Below, one piece after another: positions 35,256-46,769 of a DNA stretch of 64,000 nucleotides. The notes beneath the pieces were generated by a model, which had not been told where the DNA came from, did no database searches, and saw only the letters and a list, made by a program, of their open reading frames with translations. Where the stretch lies: assembly GCA_014058105.1 (NCBI GenBank), contig JACGCM010001954.1, positions 496,001-560,000 of the forward strand. The letters run 5' to 3'. The stretch comes from Kingdonia uniflora (Eukaryota > Streptophyta > Magnoliopsida > Ranunculales > Circaeasteraceae). Position 1 is the stretch's first letter, and every line of letters starts with the position of its first letter. The position numbers and the translations under genes were made by a program.

Positions 35256-35481
35256 GAAGTACTTGCTGGATATATTAGAAAAGTACTATAGTGTAGGGCA
35301 ATCGAATACAAGTACTTCATTGGTGTAAGATTGATGTACGATGAATATGTTAGATAGAGTAATGTATGAAATAGTAGAAAGTACTCAGATGTATGGGGAT
35401 CGAGCATAAATCTTTCATTGATGTAAGATCGTCATACAAGATGATAGAGTGATTTGTAAAAAAGTACACTGTGATGGATTT

Positions 35482-36640
35482 TTATCGGCGATACAATTTT
35501 AATTTCCTCGTGTTCCAAGGATTAGGGATTTGATCTCTATGTTCAGTGGCGAGATCATAAGAACCAAGGCCATTTTTTTTAAAAATAACAAAAGGGCCTT
35601 CCCAATTTTCGGACAATTTCCCAGCGCTTACTTCTTTTCTGTGTTTGGGAATTTCTCATAGGATGAGATCTTTTGATTTCGAACTCTTTGTGACTAACAC
35701 GCTTGTTGTATGATCGGGATAGAGCTTGGTGGTATCTTCCCAAATTCATGATTGCTCTGTCTCTAGTCTCCTCGATCCAATTCATATTACATGCCAACTG
35801 GTACTCATTCTCTTCATCCGTCATGGTATGGTCATGTATTGGGTGATGATATTGAGTGGGCATGATTGCTTCTGTACCATACGCTAGCAAGAATGGCGTA
35901 CATCCAGTTGATACCCGGGGTATTGTACGATATTCCCACAGGACATGTGGCAGTTCTTGGTCCTAATAACCCTTCATCTTTGTCAAGCATTTTTTGATCC
36001 CATCCACTATAGGTCGATTAGATATTTTGGCCTGGCCATTTCCTTGAGGGTAATATGGATTTGAAGGGGAGTGGATGATATTGTATTGATTGAGAAACTC
36101 AATGACTCTGGGGCCATCGAACTAAGGTCCATTATCGATTCTGATGAGATGGGGGCAACCGAATCGGATGATGATAGTTTCCTAAATAAATTTGATGACT
36201 TCATCTTCGCGTGTGTGACATAGAGGGGATGCTTCTACCTATTTTGTGATGTAATATGTTACTACTAGGAGGTGCTTCCTTCTGTCTGGTGTCGTGGGGA
36301 ATTCTCCTACAAGGTCGAGGGCCCATCTTTTAAATGGCCAAACAACGTTGCTAGAATGGAGTTCCAAGACCGGAGCACAAATTTGGGGGCCATGTCTTTG
36401 GCAGGCATCACACTTGCTTCTGAGTTCAATGGCTTGAGCTTTTATCTTGGGCTAAAAGACTCCCTGAGTAAGAGCTCAATTTGCGAGAGATCATCCCGCT
36501 ACATGGGAACCACAAGTCCCCTCATGGAATTTGTGTAGGAACTTTTGAGCTTTTTTGTTTGACTAACATTCGAGGTACGGTCCTGTGACCAAAATTTTGT
36601 AAATGAGACTGTTGTTCACGATGTATCGCTTCGCATTATC
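35482..36640 (-). pseudogene. Integrase (element B)
   Basis: The minus strand reads KRWALDLVGEFPT (first Asp present), IRIDNGP then a stop, and SPSNPYYPQGNGQAKISN. The catalytic Glu is Lys (AAA), and a Gln codon in the core is TAG. The C-terminal part, open at 35579-35890, reads AYGTEAIMPTQYHHPIHDH and CNMNWIEETRDRA, and the frame ends at TAA 35482-35484. Inactive. Confidence 0.85.
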
Positions 36641-38560
36641 AAGTACGCGTCTCTTCTCCGTGGGATCTGTACGGAGTTCGCCGTCAAATGTATTTTTAGT
36701 CCCAATATACTTAAGGTAAGGTCGTCTCCAATCGCCCTTGAGCTTATGATGTTAATGCTCGGGGTGGATGATACTTCAATATTTAGATAGCTTGCTTCCG
36801 TACCAAGTATTCTTGCCAGGTACACGAGAGAGTCCGAATGTTGATTTTCTCCCCGCGGTAAATACGCGATAAAAATTCTTTTGTATCTGCTCATTCTGTC
36901 GGCTACTGTTGCTGCATAGTCGACCATCTTTTCATTTTTTTGGAACTTTTTTGAGTAATGGTTCACAATAAGTAACGAGTCTGTGTAGAGAGAAAATCAT
37001 TGCTTCATACTCGGCCTTATTGTTGGTTGCTTCAAAATTGAGCCTAACTGCTTTCTCGATCTTGTCATTGGAAGGTGTGATAAGTACGATTCTGATACCT
37101 GATCCTGCAGGTCCGGAAGATCCATCAGTTAAAAGGCGCCATCCCTTTTGAGTTATCCAGTCTGACTTTTCTTCGAAGTATTCCTCATTATTATCTGTAC
37201 TGTCTTTTTCCCAATCAGGATCTTCTACTAGGAAATCTGCTACTGCTTGACCTTTTTCAGAGTGTTGTGGTTCAAAATGGATGTCGTGTTCACCAAGAGT
37301 GACCGACCATGTTTGTATTTGCCTGGACTTTTCCTGTTTGGATAAAATCTCTCGTAAAGGGTAATTTGTCACCACACGAACCGAGTGTGCTTGAAAATAC
37401 TGTCTCAACTTTTGTGATGTATACACGAAAGCTAAAAGCAATTCCTCAATCTTGGTATACCGGGACTCTACAGGAGTGAAAGTCTTACTGATAAAATAGA
37501 CATATTTTTTTGTCTTCCCATCAAGTCGAATAAGGATGGAATTTAAAGATTCTTCGGTAACCGCCAGATATATTGTGAGTTCTTCCCCTTCGTTAGGTGT
37601 ACTCATCACTAGAGGTGATCCCAAGTAAAGTTTAAGCTCCTGAAATATTACTTCACACTCTATTGTCCACTCGATCTCAGGATCCATTTTAGACTTATGT
37701 TTATTTCTCCCTTCACGTAAAAGGTTGAACAACCATCGACATCGATATGAAGACTTCGAAACAAAATGATTTATTGTGGCGATCTTGCCTGTTAACTTTT
37801 GTACGTATTTCTTTGTTTTCGGTGAAGGCATAGTCAGTAAAGCAAGAATACGATCCGGATCAGCTTTTATACCGCTCTTACTGATTAAATGTCAAGATAA
37901 TTTTCCTGACTGGACCTCGAACTGGCACTTTTCTGGGTTGAGCCTCATCTTGCAGAAACGGAGAATTTCGGAGTAGTGCGCAAGTCTGTAATATGGTTCT
38001 CCCTTTTAAGGCTTATACACAACATATCATCAATGTAGACTTCTATTGTTTATCTGAGGTGATCTTTGAGCATTTGTATCATCAACCATTGATAAGTGGC
38101 TCTAGCATTCTTGAGACCGAAAGGCATGACCTTATAACAGTATAAGCCATGTTCTGTAATAAAAGATGTCTTCTCTTGGTCATCTGGTAGTATAGGTATC
38201 TGATTGTATTCTGATACGGCATCCATCATGGACAAAAGTTCGTGTCCTGTAGTAGAATCGTGCAGATGGTTTATGATAATAAGTGGAAAGCTATTCTTTT
38301 GAGTATGTTTGTTGAGGTCCGTAAAATCCACGCACCCTCTGATCTTGTTGCTCTTCTTAGGGACTGCTACAATGTTCGAGATCCATTCTGGGTGATTGGC
38401 CTTTTTGATAAACCAACTTCGATGAGTTTATTGATCTCTTTATTTACTTTTTCTCAGAGTCTCGGTGCTAAGGTCCTCTACTTCTGTTTGACAGCTTCAG
38501 CTTTATCCTTTAAATTGAGCTTGTGGCAAGCTAGATTGGGATCAATACCCGGTATTTTGT
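36616..38560 (-). pseudogene. RT and two RNase H domains (element B)
   Basis: An open stretch of 299 codons (36932-37831) covers the RT thumb, the first RNase H (KKYVYFISKTFTPVESRYTK, LRQYFQAHSVRVVTNYPL) and the archaeal-type RNase H (WRLLTDGSSGPAGSGIRIV, NNKAEYEAM). The linker MVDYAATVADRMSRYKRIF and RGENQHSDSLVYL follows at 36616-36966. RT proper at 38050-38560 has VDFTDLNKHTQKNSFPL, MPFGLKNARATYQ and an intact VYIDDML, with a stop just before it. The best-preserved part of element B. Confidence 0.85.
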
Positions 38561-38564
38561 GAAA

Positions 38565-39260
38565 TGTCTAAGCAAATACAAAACTGTTGTCTTTAAGGAA
38601 CTGAATGAGGACATCACATTCTTCTATTGAAAAAATAGTACCAATGATTGTTCCTCGATTTTTGCCACTGATTTCGATGTACTTTATTGTTTTTGTGTTT
38701 GGCAGATGGTTTTTTATAGAGTTTACTGCATAGTTTTTTGTAACTTTTCCTTCTTTTTTTTGTAATTGCTATGCGAGTTGTGGCTCTAAGGATTCTGGAA
38801 CTATAACTATAGAATTTTTACATGCTTGAGCGAGCTTCTGACTTCCTTTGATCTCATATACACTGCCATTCTACTCAAATCGTAGCGCTAAGTGATAAGT
38901 GGATGGAATAGCCTGTATATTGTGTAACCAGCAGCGCTCCATTATCCCCAAATAATAGGATTTTGTATTGATAGCATAAAAGACAATGTCGAGTGTCACA
39001 GGTCCTACCATGATAGTAAGTATAATCCTTCCTACACGATCATCTTTAGATCTGCTAAATCTACAGATATCAGTATCACTGGGCTGTACTTTGTTGGCCA
39101 AACCCATCTAATCAATCGTGCTTTAAAAAAGTAATTTAATAGTGCTCCCAGTATCTATCATCATCGTGTGAAGTACCATATTTCCCATTTTCAGCATAAT
39201 CACCAAAGTATCATGGTGAGGATAGTAGATATGACGAACATCACAGTCGCCGAAAGAAAT
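38565..39260 (-). pseudogene. Protease and linker (element B)
   Basis: HTMMIDTGSTIKLLF at about 39135-39175 keeps the DTG catalytic triplet of retropepsins. The remaining stretch to RT is a degenerate linker with stops, collinear with 5391-6060 in element A. Confidence 0.7.
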
Positions 39261-40949
39261 TTATGTTCGTTGAGAGCTAGAAATAGGAAGTAAACGAGCT
39301 TCTTTATCTCTCATGGACAGGTCGTAACATTGGTTGACCCATCATCTCTTAGTTCAGTTTGATTGGTTGGCGATCTTAGTCTCAACGAAGTGGCAGAGCG
39401 ACATATGGTATAAATGTTTCTCTCCTGCCAGCCCTTCGGTTTGCACGGCATCTGTAGGAAGTTTGTAACTCCCATTCTTGTTGCTTTCAACGTCTACAAT
39501 GTACTCATGCATTCGTCCATCAGCGAAGATATACTCTAACAACCGCTGTAAGGCAAAACAATATTCTATTTTATGATGTCTGACCTTGTGGTAAATGCAA
39601 TATGGTTTGTTCTCAATGGGTTGGAGATATTGTGCATTGCAGAAGAACCGATCCTTCTGAAGTATAGGATAAAGGTTGGCTATGGTCACATTCATCTTGG
39701 GAAGGTTGTGCATGGGCAAGTTATTCCTCTTTTGTGGTCGCTCATCGTTAGATTTTATCTGTTTCATGTCTCCTCCCTGATCGACAGTACAATTAAAGTC
39801 TTGGCTGGCTAACTAATCTCGATCTATTAATGTTGACTTCTGGGTTTTCTGTCTATCAGACACCATTCTTTCCAGATCGATATAATCGTTGACCTTTTCG
39901 ATCATGTCTTCCAAATTTGTTGGTTTGTTGAGGACAAGGTATTCCTTTGCCCTTCCATCAACTAGTAACGCATTGGTGAAAACATAAATGGTAATCTTCT
40001 GGTCGTGTTAATCTACTTTTTGGGCTAACTTCAATAACTTCTTAGTAAACGTCTCAAGCTTCTCACCTGAATTAAGGATGAAAAGGGAGTATAAATTCTC
40101 TTATTTGTCTCTGTTGTGCGAGTAATTCTTGATAAAGAGTTCACGCAACTGCTCAAAAGTTGTGATGGATCCTTCAGGTAGTGTGTGGAACCATCGCAGA
40201 GGTTCTCCGAACAAGCTGGTAGAGAAGAGCCTACAGAAAATGTGGTTAGACGTGAAATGTAGGCCTAAAGCATCATGAAATTCTTGGACGTTCTCTACTG
40301 GATCTGTTCATTGGTATTTGCAGATCTTTGGTGTATAGAATCTGGTGGGGACTTCGCCATCCAATATCTCTTATGCGATCGAGCTTTTCTGTAATCTGTT
40401 GTGGATTCCTTTAGTTGGGGTCTGAGCTTTGAGCATTTCTTTGATTCGCCTCTCGACATGTTCCTGAGTCATGTATTGCCGAGCTACGGTGGTTGGGTGA
40501 GTGACACGTCCTTCTCCAGGATTATGGTCGTCACTCTCTTCGCTTAGACGTTCTTTTGCTGGGACTCGAACTCTTCAAGATGGATTTTTAATCTGTTTAA
40601 CTCCCGCTGGGCCGCTATCTACTCCAGGTGGACCTCCTGAATCGGGATGGGTTCCATTTCCTGTTGATGAAGGTTAGATCGAAGCGCACCTTTTACGTGA
40701 TTGCCTTTTGAAGGAGATCATATTCTATCATGAACGGAAATTTGTGAGCCTTTAGCTTGCACGGCTTTGTTCTTCTGGGCGGTGACTTGATGACCCTATT
40801 GAACCTTTAGTACATCCTGTACACTCGTCAGTTGTTACTCTAAAGTAGCACGTCTTTCTGCTTCATAACTTAAGGTGGCCCCTCAGATCTGCTAGCACGG
40901 TATTTTCATCTGCTTAAACTATTAGCGTGCTCTGACCTGGAGGTAACAT
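39261..40949 (-). pseudogene. gag (element B)
   Basis: It starts at the ATG at 40949 (MLPPGQS, matching MSPPGQS in A) and runs to the protease. The C-terminal open stretch at 39354-39767 includes YCFALQRLLEYIFADGRMHE and LYHMSLCHFVET. The gag core is degenerate at 40100-40260, with a WFHTLPEG-like motif. Frameshifts and stops are present. Confidence 0.75.
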
Positions 40950-41003
40950 TCTGAAAGGAGATGATTAGCAATTTCTGCGATAATGGGTTTGAGAACTTCA
41001 GTT

Positions 41004-41019
41004 CCCATAGACGGTACCA
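41004..41019 (-). other. Primer-binding site (element B)
   Basis: The minus strand reads TGGTACCGTCTATGGG two bases inside the LTR. Compared with element A the central CG is TA. The same change is found in D. Confidence 0.65.
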
Positions 41020-41021
41020 AA

Positions 41022-41585
41022 TGTAATGGCCTAATTCTGGGATTTGGACTTAGCCTTACATCAAATGTATTTAGAATACTCAAGAACGATAAACAATAAC
41101 CAGCACGATAATTTAGCTTGGAAAACCTTTGAATAGGTTAAAAACCACAACATCTCTTAAGGATTTTGAGAAAGAGAAGATGATCTTATTGAGGTTGCTA
41201 ACTTATTATAATGAACGCTCTAAGTATGTGGAATTTCGGAGTAAGGATTCTTCTGTATAAAATTGTTTGTCCCTAATTTATAGTTCTCTGGTCCTATTTA
41301 TAGGTATTGTAATATGACTGTTTGATGACCATTAAGATTCTTAATGGTAGACGCTACAAAGTATATGTAAGATATTCTTTAACCAGATAATATAACGTCC
41401 TGACCTCTGTTACTGTATAATGGCTTTATTGATGACTGTACACTTGCGTAAATCGAACAGCTGATGTAGAGGTCGAAAGCGATGACTCGAACTGAGGAAT
41501 ATTGAATATGATTTTAGTATTATCTCCTGTATGCTAAGGTGGTCGAGGATGAGGCTTGAGTCTGAGATACAAGATAAGCTATTAC
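41022..41585 (-). repeat. 5' LTR, truncated (element B)
   Basis: It begins TGTAATGGCC and aligns with the left LTR up to GATAAGCTATTA, then stops about 190 bp short of the normal end. A minus-strand TATA box CTATAAATAG lies at 41294-41303, the expected element promoter. The break is followed at once by ACTGCTAC and the LTR of element C. Confidence 0.8.
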
Positions 41586-41591
41586 TGCTAC

Positions 41592-42109
41592 TGTAATGGC
41601 CAAATTCAGCTCGAAATGATTTGGAATTAGCTATCACACCAATGAACCTATAGCAATACTCTAATAGAAAGTAAGAAACGGAAACATGTGTTTTTAGCGT
41701 GGAAAACCTCTGAACAGGTAGAAAACCACGACCTCGTATGGAGGAATTTTGTTAAATACTTTTGATCTCATAAATAAAAAGTTTGAGTAATTTTTCCGGT
41801 CCCTATCACTTTTGGAACTTTTTCTTTATATAGGCTTCTCCACAACTCTTTATCGTGCTAGAACACATTTTCCGAATAATGTGGTTAGTGGCGGTTGACT
41901 GAATAACTAATGAGTTCATGGGAGATAGGTGTCTTTGACTGGACAACCTTTTCTGGGTTAAGCTCGACCCGCATTCTTGAGTTACTCGTGGGGATGGTTA
42001 GAATGTTTGGCTAAAGTGTTAAGTATTAAAAAATGTGTGAGCCTGAAATGAAGGTAAATTAAGCTGTGTAAGTACAATTATGAGTGAGATCGAGGGAAAA
42101 GTCCCTACA
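41592..42109 (-). repeat. 3' LTR (element C)
   Basis: A 518-bp repeat from TGTAATGGCCAAATTC to CCCTACA. It shares with the B LTR the internal stretch TGGAAAACCTCTGAACAGG but differs elsewhere. A minus-strand TATATAAA lies at 41825-41832. The purine-rich minus-strand stretch at 42110-42125 (GCGAGGGTACGAT) is the likely polypurine tract. Confidence 0.75.
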
Positions 42110-42343
42110 ATCGTACCCTCGCAACTGAAGTCACGAGTGGCTTTGGTTGAGAAAAATTATGTGAAAAGTTTGAAATTTGAAACGGAGTGTTGATGGCATT
42201 TTGACTGGTGGAAGTTACGTGATATTTGGAAATGATGGGTATTAAATGATGATACGGATGTACGTGACGGTTGCGTTTGAATAGTCGCGTCCGTAATGAA
42301 TGATGACGCTTGGGAAAACGTACCTACATAATAAATTAAGGGT

Positions 42344-42352
42344 TATATAAAG
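42344..42352 (+). promoter_or_regulatory. TATA box of the first antisense gene (element C)
   Basis: TATATAAAG lies about 62 bases before the ATG at 42406. Position and spacing mirror the boxes at 27378 in B and 51663 in D. Confidence 0.55.
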
Positions 42353-42405
42353 AGTACTTGTAGCAAATTTTTAGAATAATTTCTGCATGCATAACTTTTT
42401 ATGAG

Positions 42406-42708
42406 ATGGTGAAAACTTGGAGTATGGTTCTTGAAGAGAGGATTGCATATAAAATACAGAGGTCGAAGTTGAAATACTTTGGTGATCGTTCCTTAGAAAT
42501 GGCAATCCCCGCCCATATTCCTCCGATGTATCAAGGCTTATAGGGAGAGGATGCGGTTGAAGCTGAGGAAGATTTCTACTATAAGTGGAGATTTTATATT
42601 TTTGTCTTGACAGGTGAAGAACGCTGGGCCTGTCTCTGCACCCTTACGGAAGACAGGGTTAAGGCTTCATATGCAGGGATAGGTGTATCTGCGGGGCAGA
42701 TATACTGA
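42406..42708 (+). pseudogene. Small antisense ORF 1 (element C)
   Basis: One frame of 100 codons runs from ATG (MVKTWSMVLEERIAYKIQRS) to a TGA at 42706-42708, with a single internal TAG at codon 46. It shares with B ORF 1 the MV.T start, a YFG motif, a P.H.PP.Y block and a following helix. Its end (YKWRFYIFVLTGEERWACL, then TEDRVKASYAG) lines up with RFHFTTAERRYHFLMALAE in D. No known domain was recognised. Confidence 0.55.
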
Positions 42709-43634
42709 TTTCTTGTGTCGCCATGGATTCTAAGGTTGGGCCCTCTTCATATCTACCAACTCTTCGGCAGTGGTGGTTATAGAAGAGGCGGCGATGACAG
42801 TGGAGGAGGAGGATGTGAAGTGGGAGTCTGCTGACGTATTTCCATTGTGCTTTTGCGCTCAGAAGACCTTCACCTCATTTTGTGGGGGCCAACACTGAGT
42901 CTACTGCTTGCATAGTTTTCGCTTAGAGTTTAATTAAGCTTCAACCGAGCCATGTGAGGGGAGATCTTTGTTGGTTCCAATGTCTTCTTTACATCAGGGT
43001 GAAGAATCACTAAATTAAGTAGAATAGGAAGACATGATTCCTCGGCGTGCCTGAATGACCTGTAAATTTTAACAAATGGGGAAAACTTGTTATCTGTAAA
43101 GTTCCTAGAGTTTGGTGCCGGATGGATAACGTTCTGTTGTACCCCTGAGGTTGATGTGGCAAAAACTATGCTATCTATAAATCGTATGTAATATCTTTGG
43201 CATGAATAAAAGTTGATATTTACTAAACTGTGTATAGAAACATTTCTTTGAATCGAACTGAATTGTGTTGGGTGTTGGATGAATAACTGCTGATAAGTGA
43301 TAAAATAATGTTGCAATGTTGCTCAAACAGAGATCAATATGCGCCGACAATGTCGTGCTGATATAAATGATTTATGTTTAACAGGTGAGAGATAGAATTT
43401 GTAGGAAATATGTAAACTCGAGCAATTACAGGTCGATAAGGATACTATTTGTGGTAGTGTAAGGTCGAGTGTAGTAACTAATGTGTGTACTAGTGAGGGG
43501 ATAAGTTATAATAATTGATTCCAAGATCTTGGGCTTTTTTTACGAGATAAAAGATAAAAATTACATATTTTAAGGGGAAAGTAAGTGGGAAACGTATATA
43601 TATGGGGATGATGAATGAAAAATAGAGGAGAGAT
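42709..43634. other. Gap between small antisense ORFs (element C)
   Basis: There is no clear gene. Before the next ORF a TATATATATGG motif lies at about 43597, followed by a purine-rich leader. It may hold the promoter of small ORF 2. Confidence 0.4.
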
Positions 43635-43915
43635 TAGGATGGTATGGCTTGATCTTAAAGGATTCGTCTTGCCATGGAAGGATGATTGTCTATAAAGATT
43701 GCCGAAGTTTGTGAGAGGATCTTTGGTTTGTTTGGTTATGATGTTGAGCTAGGGGGGGGGGGAATGTGAACTTAAGGTTCAGATGGAAGGAGTAGGGAGT
43801 ATGCTCGCTATTTCTTTGAGGTGTATTGGTGAGGGAATAGGTTGATCGAGTGAAGATGGCTGGTTTAATTGCTGAAGTTGGGATCGAATTCGAAGATCTG
43901 AGGACTGACGAATAA
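43635..43915 (+). pseudogene. Small antisense ORF 2, frameshifted (element C)
   Basis: Pieces in shifting frames read IAEVCERIFGLFGYDVEL, a run of eleven G residues at 43752-43762, then EYARYFFEVYW and MAGLIAEVGIEFEDLRTDE. The order of a helix with FG, a central acidic or aromatic part and a C-terminal LAE..V-like helix recalls D ORF 1 (MAELLMKFFGQHDLNWDML, MALAESFVCAEEVIEE). The G run is a likely slippage site. Confidence 0.35.
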
Positions 43916-44238
43916 TGTAATTAGACGATGTTTGTCTAGGTTACCAAGGTTGTGATTGATGTTGTGTAAAGTGTGTCCTATGAATAATATAATTGTTTTG
44001 AATGTAACAAAAATAATATAAGTCAATCGGATCCTTTATAGGGGCGAATCTGTTTTAAGACTGTTTCAACAAATATTTTGAATAATTTTAAACATTTGTG
44101 CAGGTTAGAAAATGACGTCAATCACTATAAGTATGATAAACAAGGATAGAGAAACAAAAATATAAAAATGCAGAAGCTTCTAGTTTATTTTGTATGCAAA
44201 AGGAAATAGAACACTGGCATCATTCAGAGTGAGTCATC

Positions 44239-44670
44239 ATGAGTATGGGAAGGTTAGTAAAAGATATGGAAATAGGGAGAAAACATATTTTAAAAAATGA
44301 GGGGAGTTGTAATGATGGAAAAGTTATATTATTGAAAAGGTACAAGGCATCTGACATGGAGAGTGGAAAGGACGACTCGGTTATGGAATCGAGGACAATT
44401 CGTACGAGGAGCAATAAATGCCAGCCGCTTGAGAGAGAAAGGATAAATAGTTCTTCTTTGTCTCCAAACAAACGTTTTACTACTTCACAAAATTTGGAGA
44501 ACACTCAGAGAAAGAGACAAAAAATTAGGGGATTCGATAAAGAGTTATCTGAAGGTAATAAACGGCTGAAGAAGACGAAAGATTCTGGATCTCGTAGGTG
44601 GCAATACAGCAGCGTTACGAGGAGAAAGTTTGACTCTACTGCCGATTCTCATTTGGATACTGAAGGTTAG
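44239..44670 (+). pseudogene. First exon-like ORF of the large antisense gene (element C)
   Basis: An open frame of 143 codons from ATG is rich in Lys, Arg and Ser (RTRSNKCQPLERERINSSSL, NTQRKRQKIRGFDKEL). It ends THLD-like in ADSHLDTEG, where ACTGAAG/GTTAGT could be a splice donor at about 44667. A basic first exon precedes the core domain in B as well (29538-29700). It could encode a nuclear-targeting basic region. Confidence 0.5.
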
Positions 44671-44742
44671 TAGAGATGCATGTGATATATGTTGAGGTAT
44701 TTCTATATGTTAAAGATATATGTTATACGTAAATGATTGATT

Positions 44743-44744
<2 letters not shown>

Positions 44745-44792
<48 letters not shown>
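44745..44792. repeat. (AT)n microsatellite
   Basis: About 24 AT repeats lie in the presumed first intron of the large antisense gene of C. Confidence 0.97.
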
Positions 44793-44797
<5 letters not shown>

Positions 44798-44892
44798 GAT
44801 GGAAGAATGATAAATACCTTAACCTGTATGTAGGTTAAGAGTGAGAGGCATCTGTGTAGGTCGAAAAGGTGCCTGTAAAATTTGTTTTTAAG

Positions 44893-45640
44893 ATGGGTAG
44901 TTCGTCTGCTAATGAGGTATCGACCTCTGGTCGGACGAATGAGTCTGATAACGAAGGGGAAGCAGGGTTAGAACAATTCCCGGGTTTCCCTGGTCAATTG
45001 GCATCTTATCCTCCGGGTTTTGATGCCTTTAAATAGTTTTGTAAAGCCAAGGCGGTTGTAAGAGAGAAGTGGGGGCAACTATGTAGAGTTTGCCGGTAGG
45101 CAGTTTGGGGGTTGTACGATAGCGGAGGGTGAAGAGTATTTTTATCTGTTGGCAGATTTAAACGTAGAAAAACAAGATAGGGGTATAGATGAATCGATCT
45201 TGTTAGAATATTTTGATGAGGATGTTTGGAGTGACCTTGAGGAGGGTTTTTGTGTTACCTTTCTCAATTAGAGTAAGGTCTGACTCTTCCCCTCACCAAT
45301 TTGGCGAAGGGGATTATGAATGAAATCGGGGCATTCCATGTTCAATTAAATGGAAATATGTGGGAGGTGATAACCGTATGCAACCATCTTAATAAAAAAT
45401 GGGAAAAGGAGGGAAAAATGAAGAGGATAACCCCCGAGGATATTTTGTAGTTTTACGGGGTGAAGAATTTTAAAGCCAGTGGGGGATCATATATCTGTAC
45501 GAGTGCAACTCGGCCTCATTTTTTCGATCTGAATTTGGCAGGTCGAACCTGGAATGATAACGTCATATAGGTGAAGGGTAATTGCCTTTAGAGAGTTGAC
45601 GAAGAACCTCTGAATCTTCGGTTTAGAACTGTAAAACAAA
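44893..45640 (+). pseudogene. Large antisense gene, PF04195-like domain (element C)
   Basis: After a TTTTTAAG acceptor-like site the frame opens MGSSSANEVSTSGRTNESDN, then shows GLTLPLTNLAKGIMNEIGAF, VQLNGNMWEVITVCNHLN, ITPEDIL then FYGVKNF, and RPHFFDLNLAGRTWNDNVI. These line up block by block with the B domain (GLRIPLTFFQKGVMNVL, AQLNENVYKMM, RPNFFDFESTGRPWNDHLV). At least four stops and one shift are present. Confidence 0.6.
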
Positions 45641-45720
45641 GTTAGTATAGATATGCATAGATAGAATTATTGTTACATTTTGTTGACAACTGTAGTTGAC
45701 AGTAAAAATGTGCTATTGCA

Positions 45721-46679
45721 GGTATAAAGTCTACAGTGGAAAGGAAAGAATCCTTGTTGGACGAAGTTGCGGAGGAGGAGTCTGAACTCGAACTTGTGTT
45801 GGAGGGACTCGGCCTGAGTGGAAAAAAAAGGGTTGATAGTAAGTCAAACATGGTTAGAAAGGCTCAGTCTACCAGGTCGATGGTGGGGGTTAATGAAGGA
45901 AAAAAGCAAGTAAGTAGTGAGGAGGTTTAAACTAATTTGTCCAAGACTCTCGGATCGGGCAGTTCGTCTCAGCCGAATCTCATGACGAGCAAGATAGCTC
46001 AAAAATATCCGAAAAAATGGATGTAAAAGTCTTTGACGGCCTCGGGCGCCACGGAAAGTGGTGATGCCGCAAAAGAGAAGAGGAGGAAGGTCGAATCCTC
46101 TGGGGATGGATGACTTTATGGAGGTCGAGGAAAGGGCCAGGTTGGCGGCTCTCCATGGAGAAGATGATACGAGCAAGATGGCAAGTTTTATTGATTGGGA
46201 AAGAGTTGCTTTTATGTATTTCGAGCTAATCACTAAGATTGATTTGTTTTATGCAGGTCGCTCGTCTCGTGAAGGGGATTTGGCTAAGTATTGAAGAAGA
46301 AAAATTCGAGCCGAAGAAGGCGAAGAGCGAGCTGGAGAAAGAACTAGCTCGAGCCAAAATTGAAGCCATAAAGGAAGTTAGGCAGCTGAAAGCCTCTCAT
46401 GCCATGGCGATCGGCCAGCTACAGGTCGAGGTAAAGGCCAATCTAGATGAGATGGTTGAGAAGCGTGACAGACTGGGTCGTCACTTGATGCTGAAGCGCT
46501 ACTCCGAGGAGGAGGTGGATGCCATTAAGGCTGACACCTATCTTGAGGAAGGAGATGATGAGGAAGCGGAAGTGGTGGGGGTCGCGGATGGTCTGGATGG
46601 TGCCTCTTTCCAGACAGTACTTGACAACCAAGGGGATAATGTTAAACTCCCAGAGGGTGGTAGCAAGAAGGTAGGGTAG
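45721..46679 (+). pseudogene. Large antisense gene, linker and coiled-coil exons (element C)
   Basis: The exon at 45721-45930 follows a TATTGCAG acceptor (VERKESLLDEVAEEESELEL). The coiled-coil exon begins after TTTTATGCAG at 46257 (VARLVKGIWLSIEEEKFEPK, KSELEKELARAKIEAIKEV) and ends with YSEEEVDAIKADTYLEEG and a VVGVADGLDGASFQTVLDNQ segment before TAG at 46677-46679. The upstream exon border reads AAGATG/GCAAGT, a possible GC-AG intron. This end motif is typical of the antisense genes of this class as I remember them. Confidence 0.6.
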
Positions 46680-46769
46680 GCATGTGTTTTGTATAAATAT
46701 TTATAAGTTGTTTGAATTGTGTGTGGGGAAGAAACTTCTGTAGATTGACTTTGTTTATAAACCTTTTGT

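Larger units (their letters stand above)
26388..41585 (-). mobile_element. Element B: near full-length Tat-type gypsy retrotransposon
   Basis: About 15.2 kb. It has an LTR at 26388-27143, a polypurine tract next to it, a plus-strand gene cassette (27479-34687), a 44-bp array, and integrase to gag on the minus strand. A primer-binding site and a truncated second LTR (41022-41585) follow. The right LTR lacks about 190 bp. The left flank GCTAC is also found just right of the element at 41587-41591, which may be the 5-bp target duplication. It is of the same family as element A. Stops in all genes show it is inactive. Confidence 0.85.
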
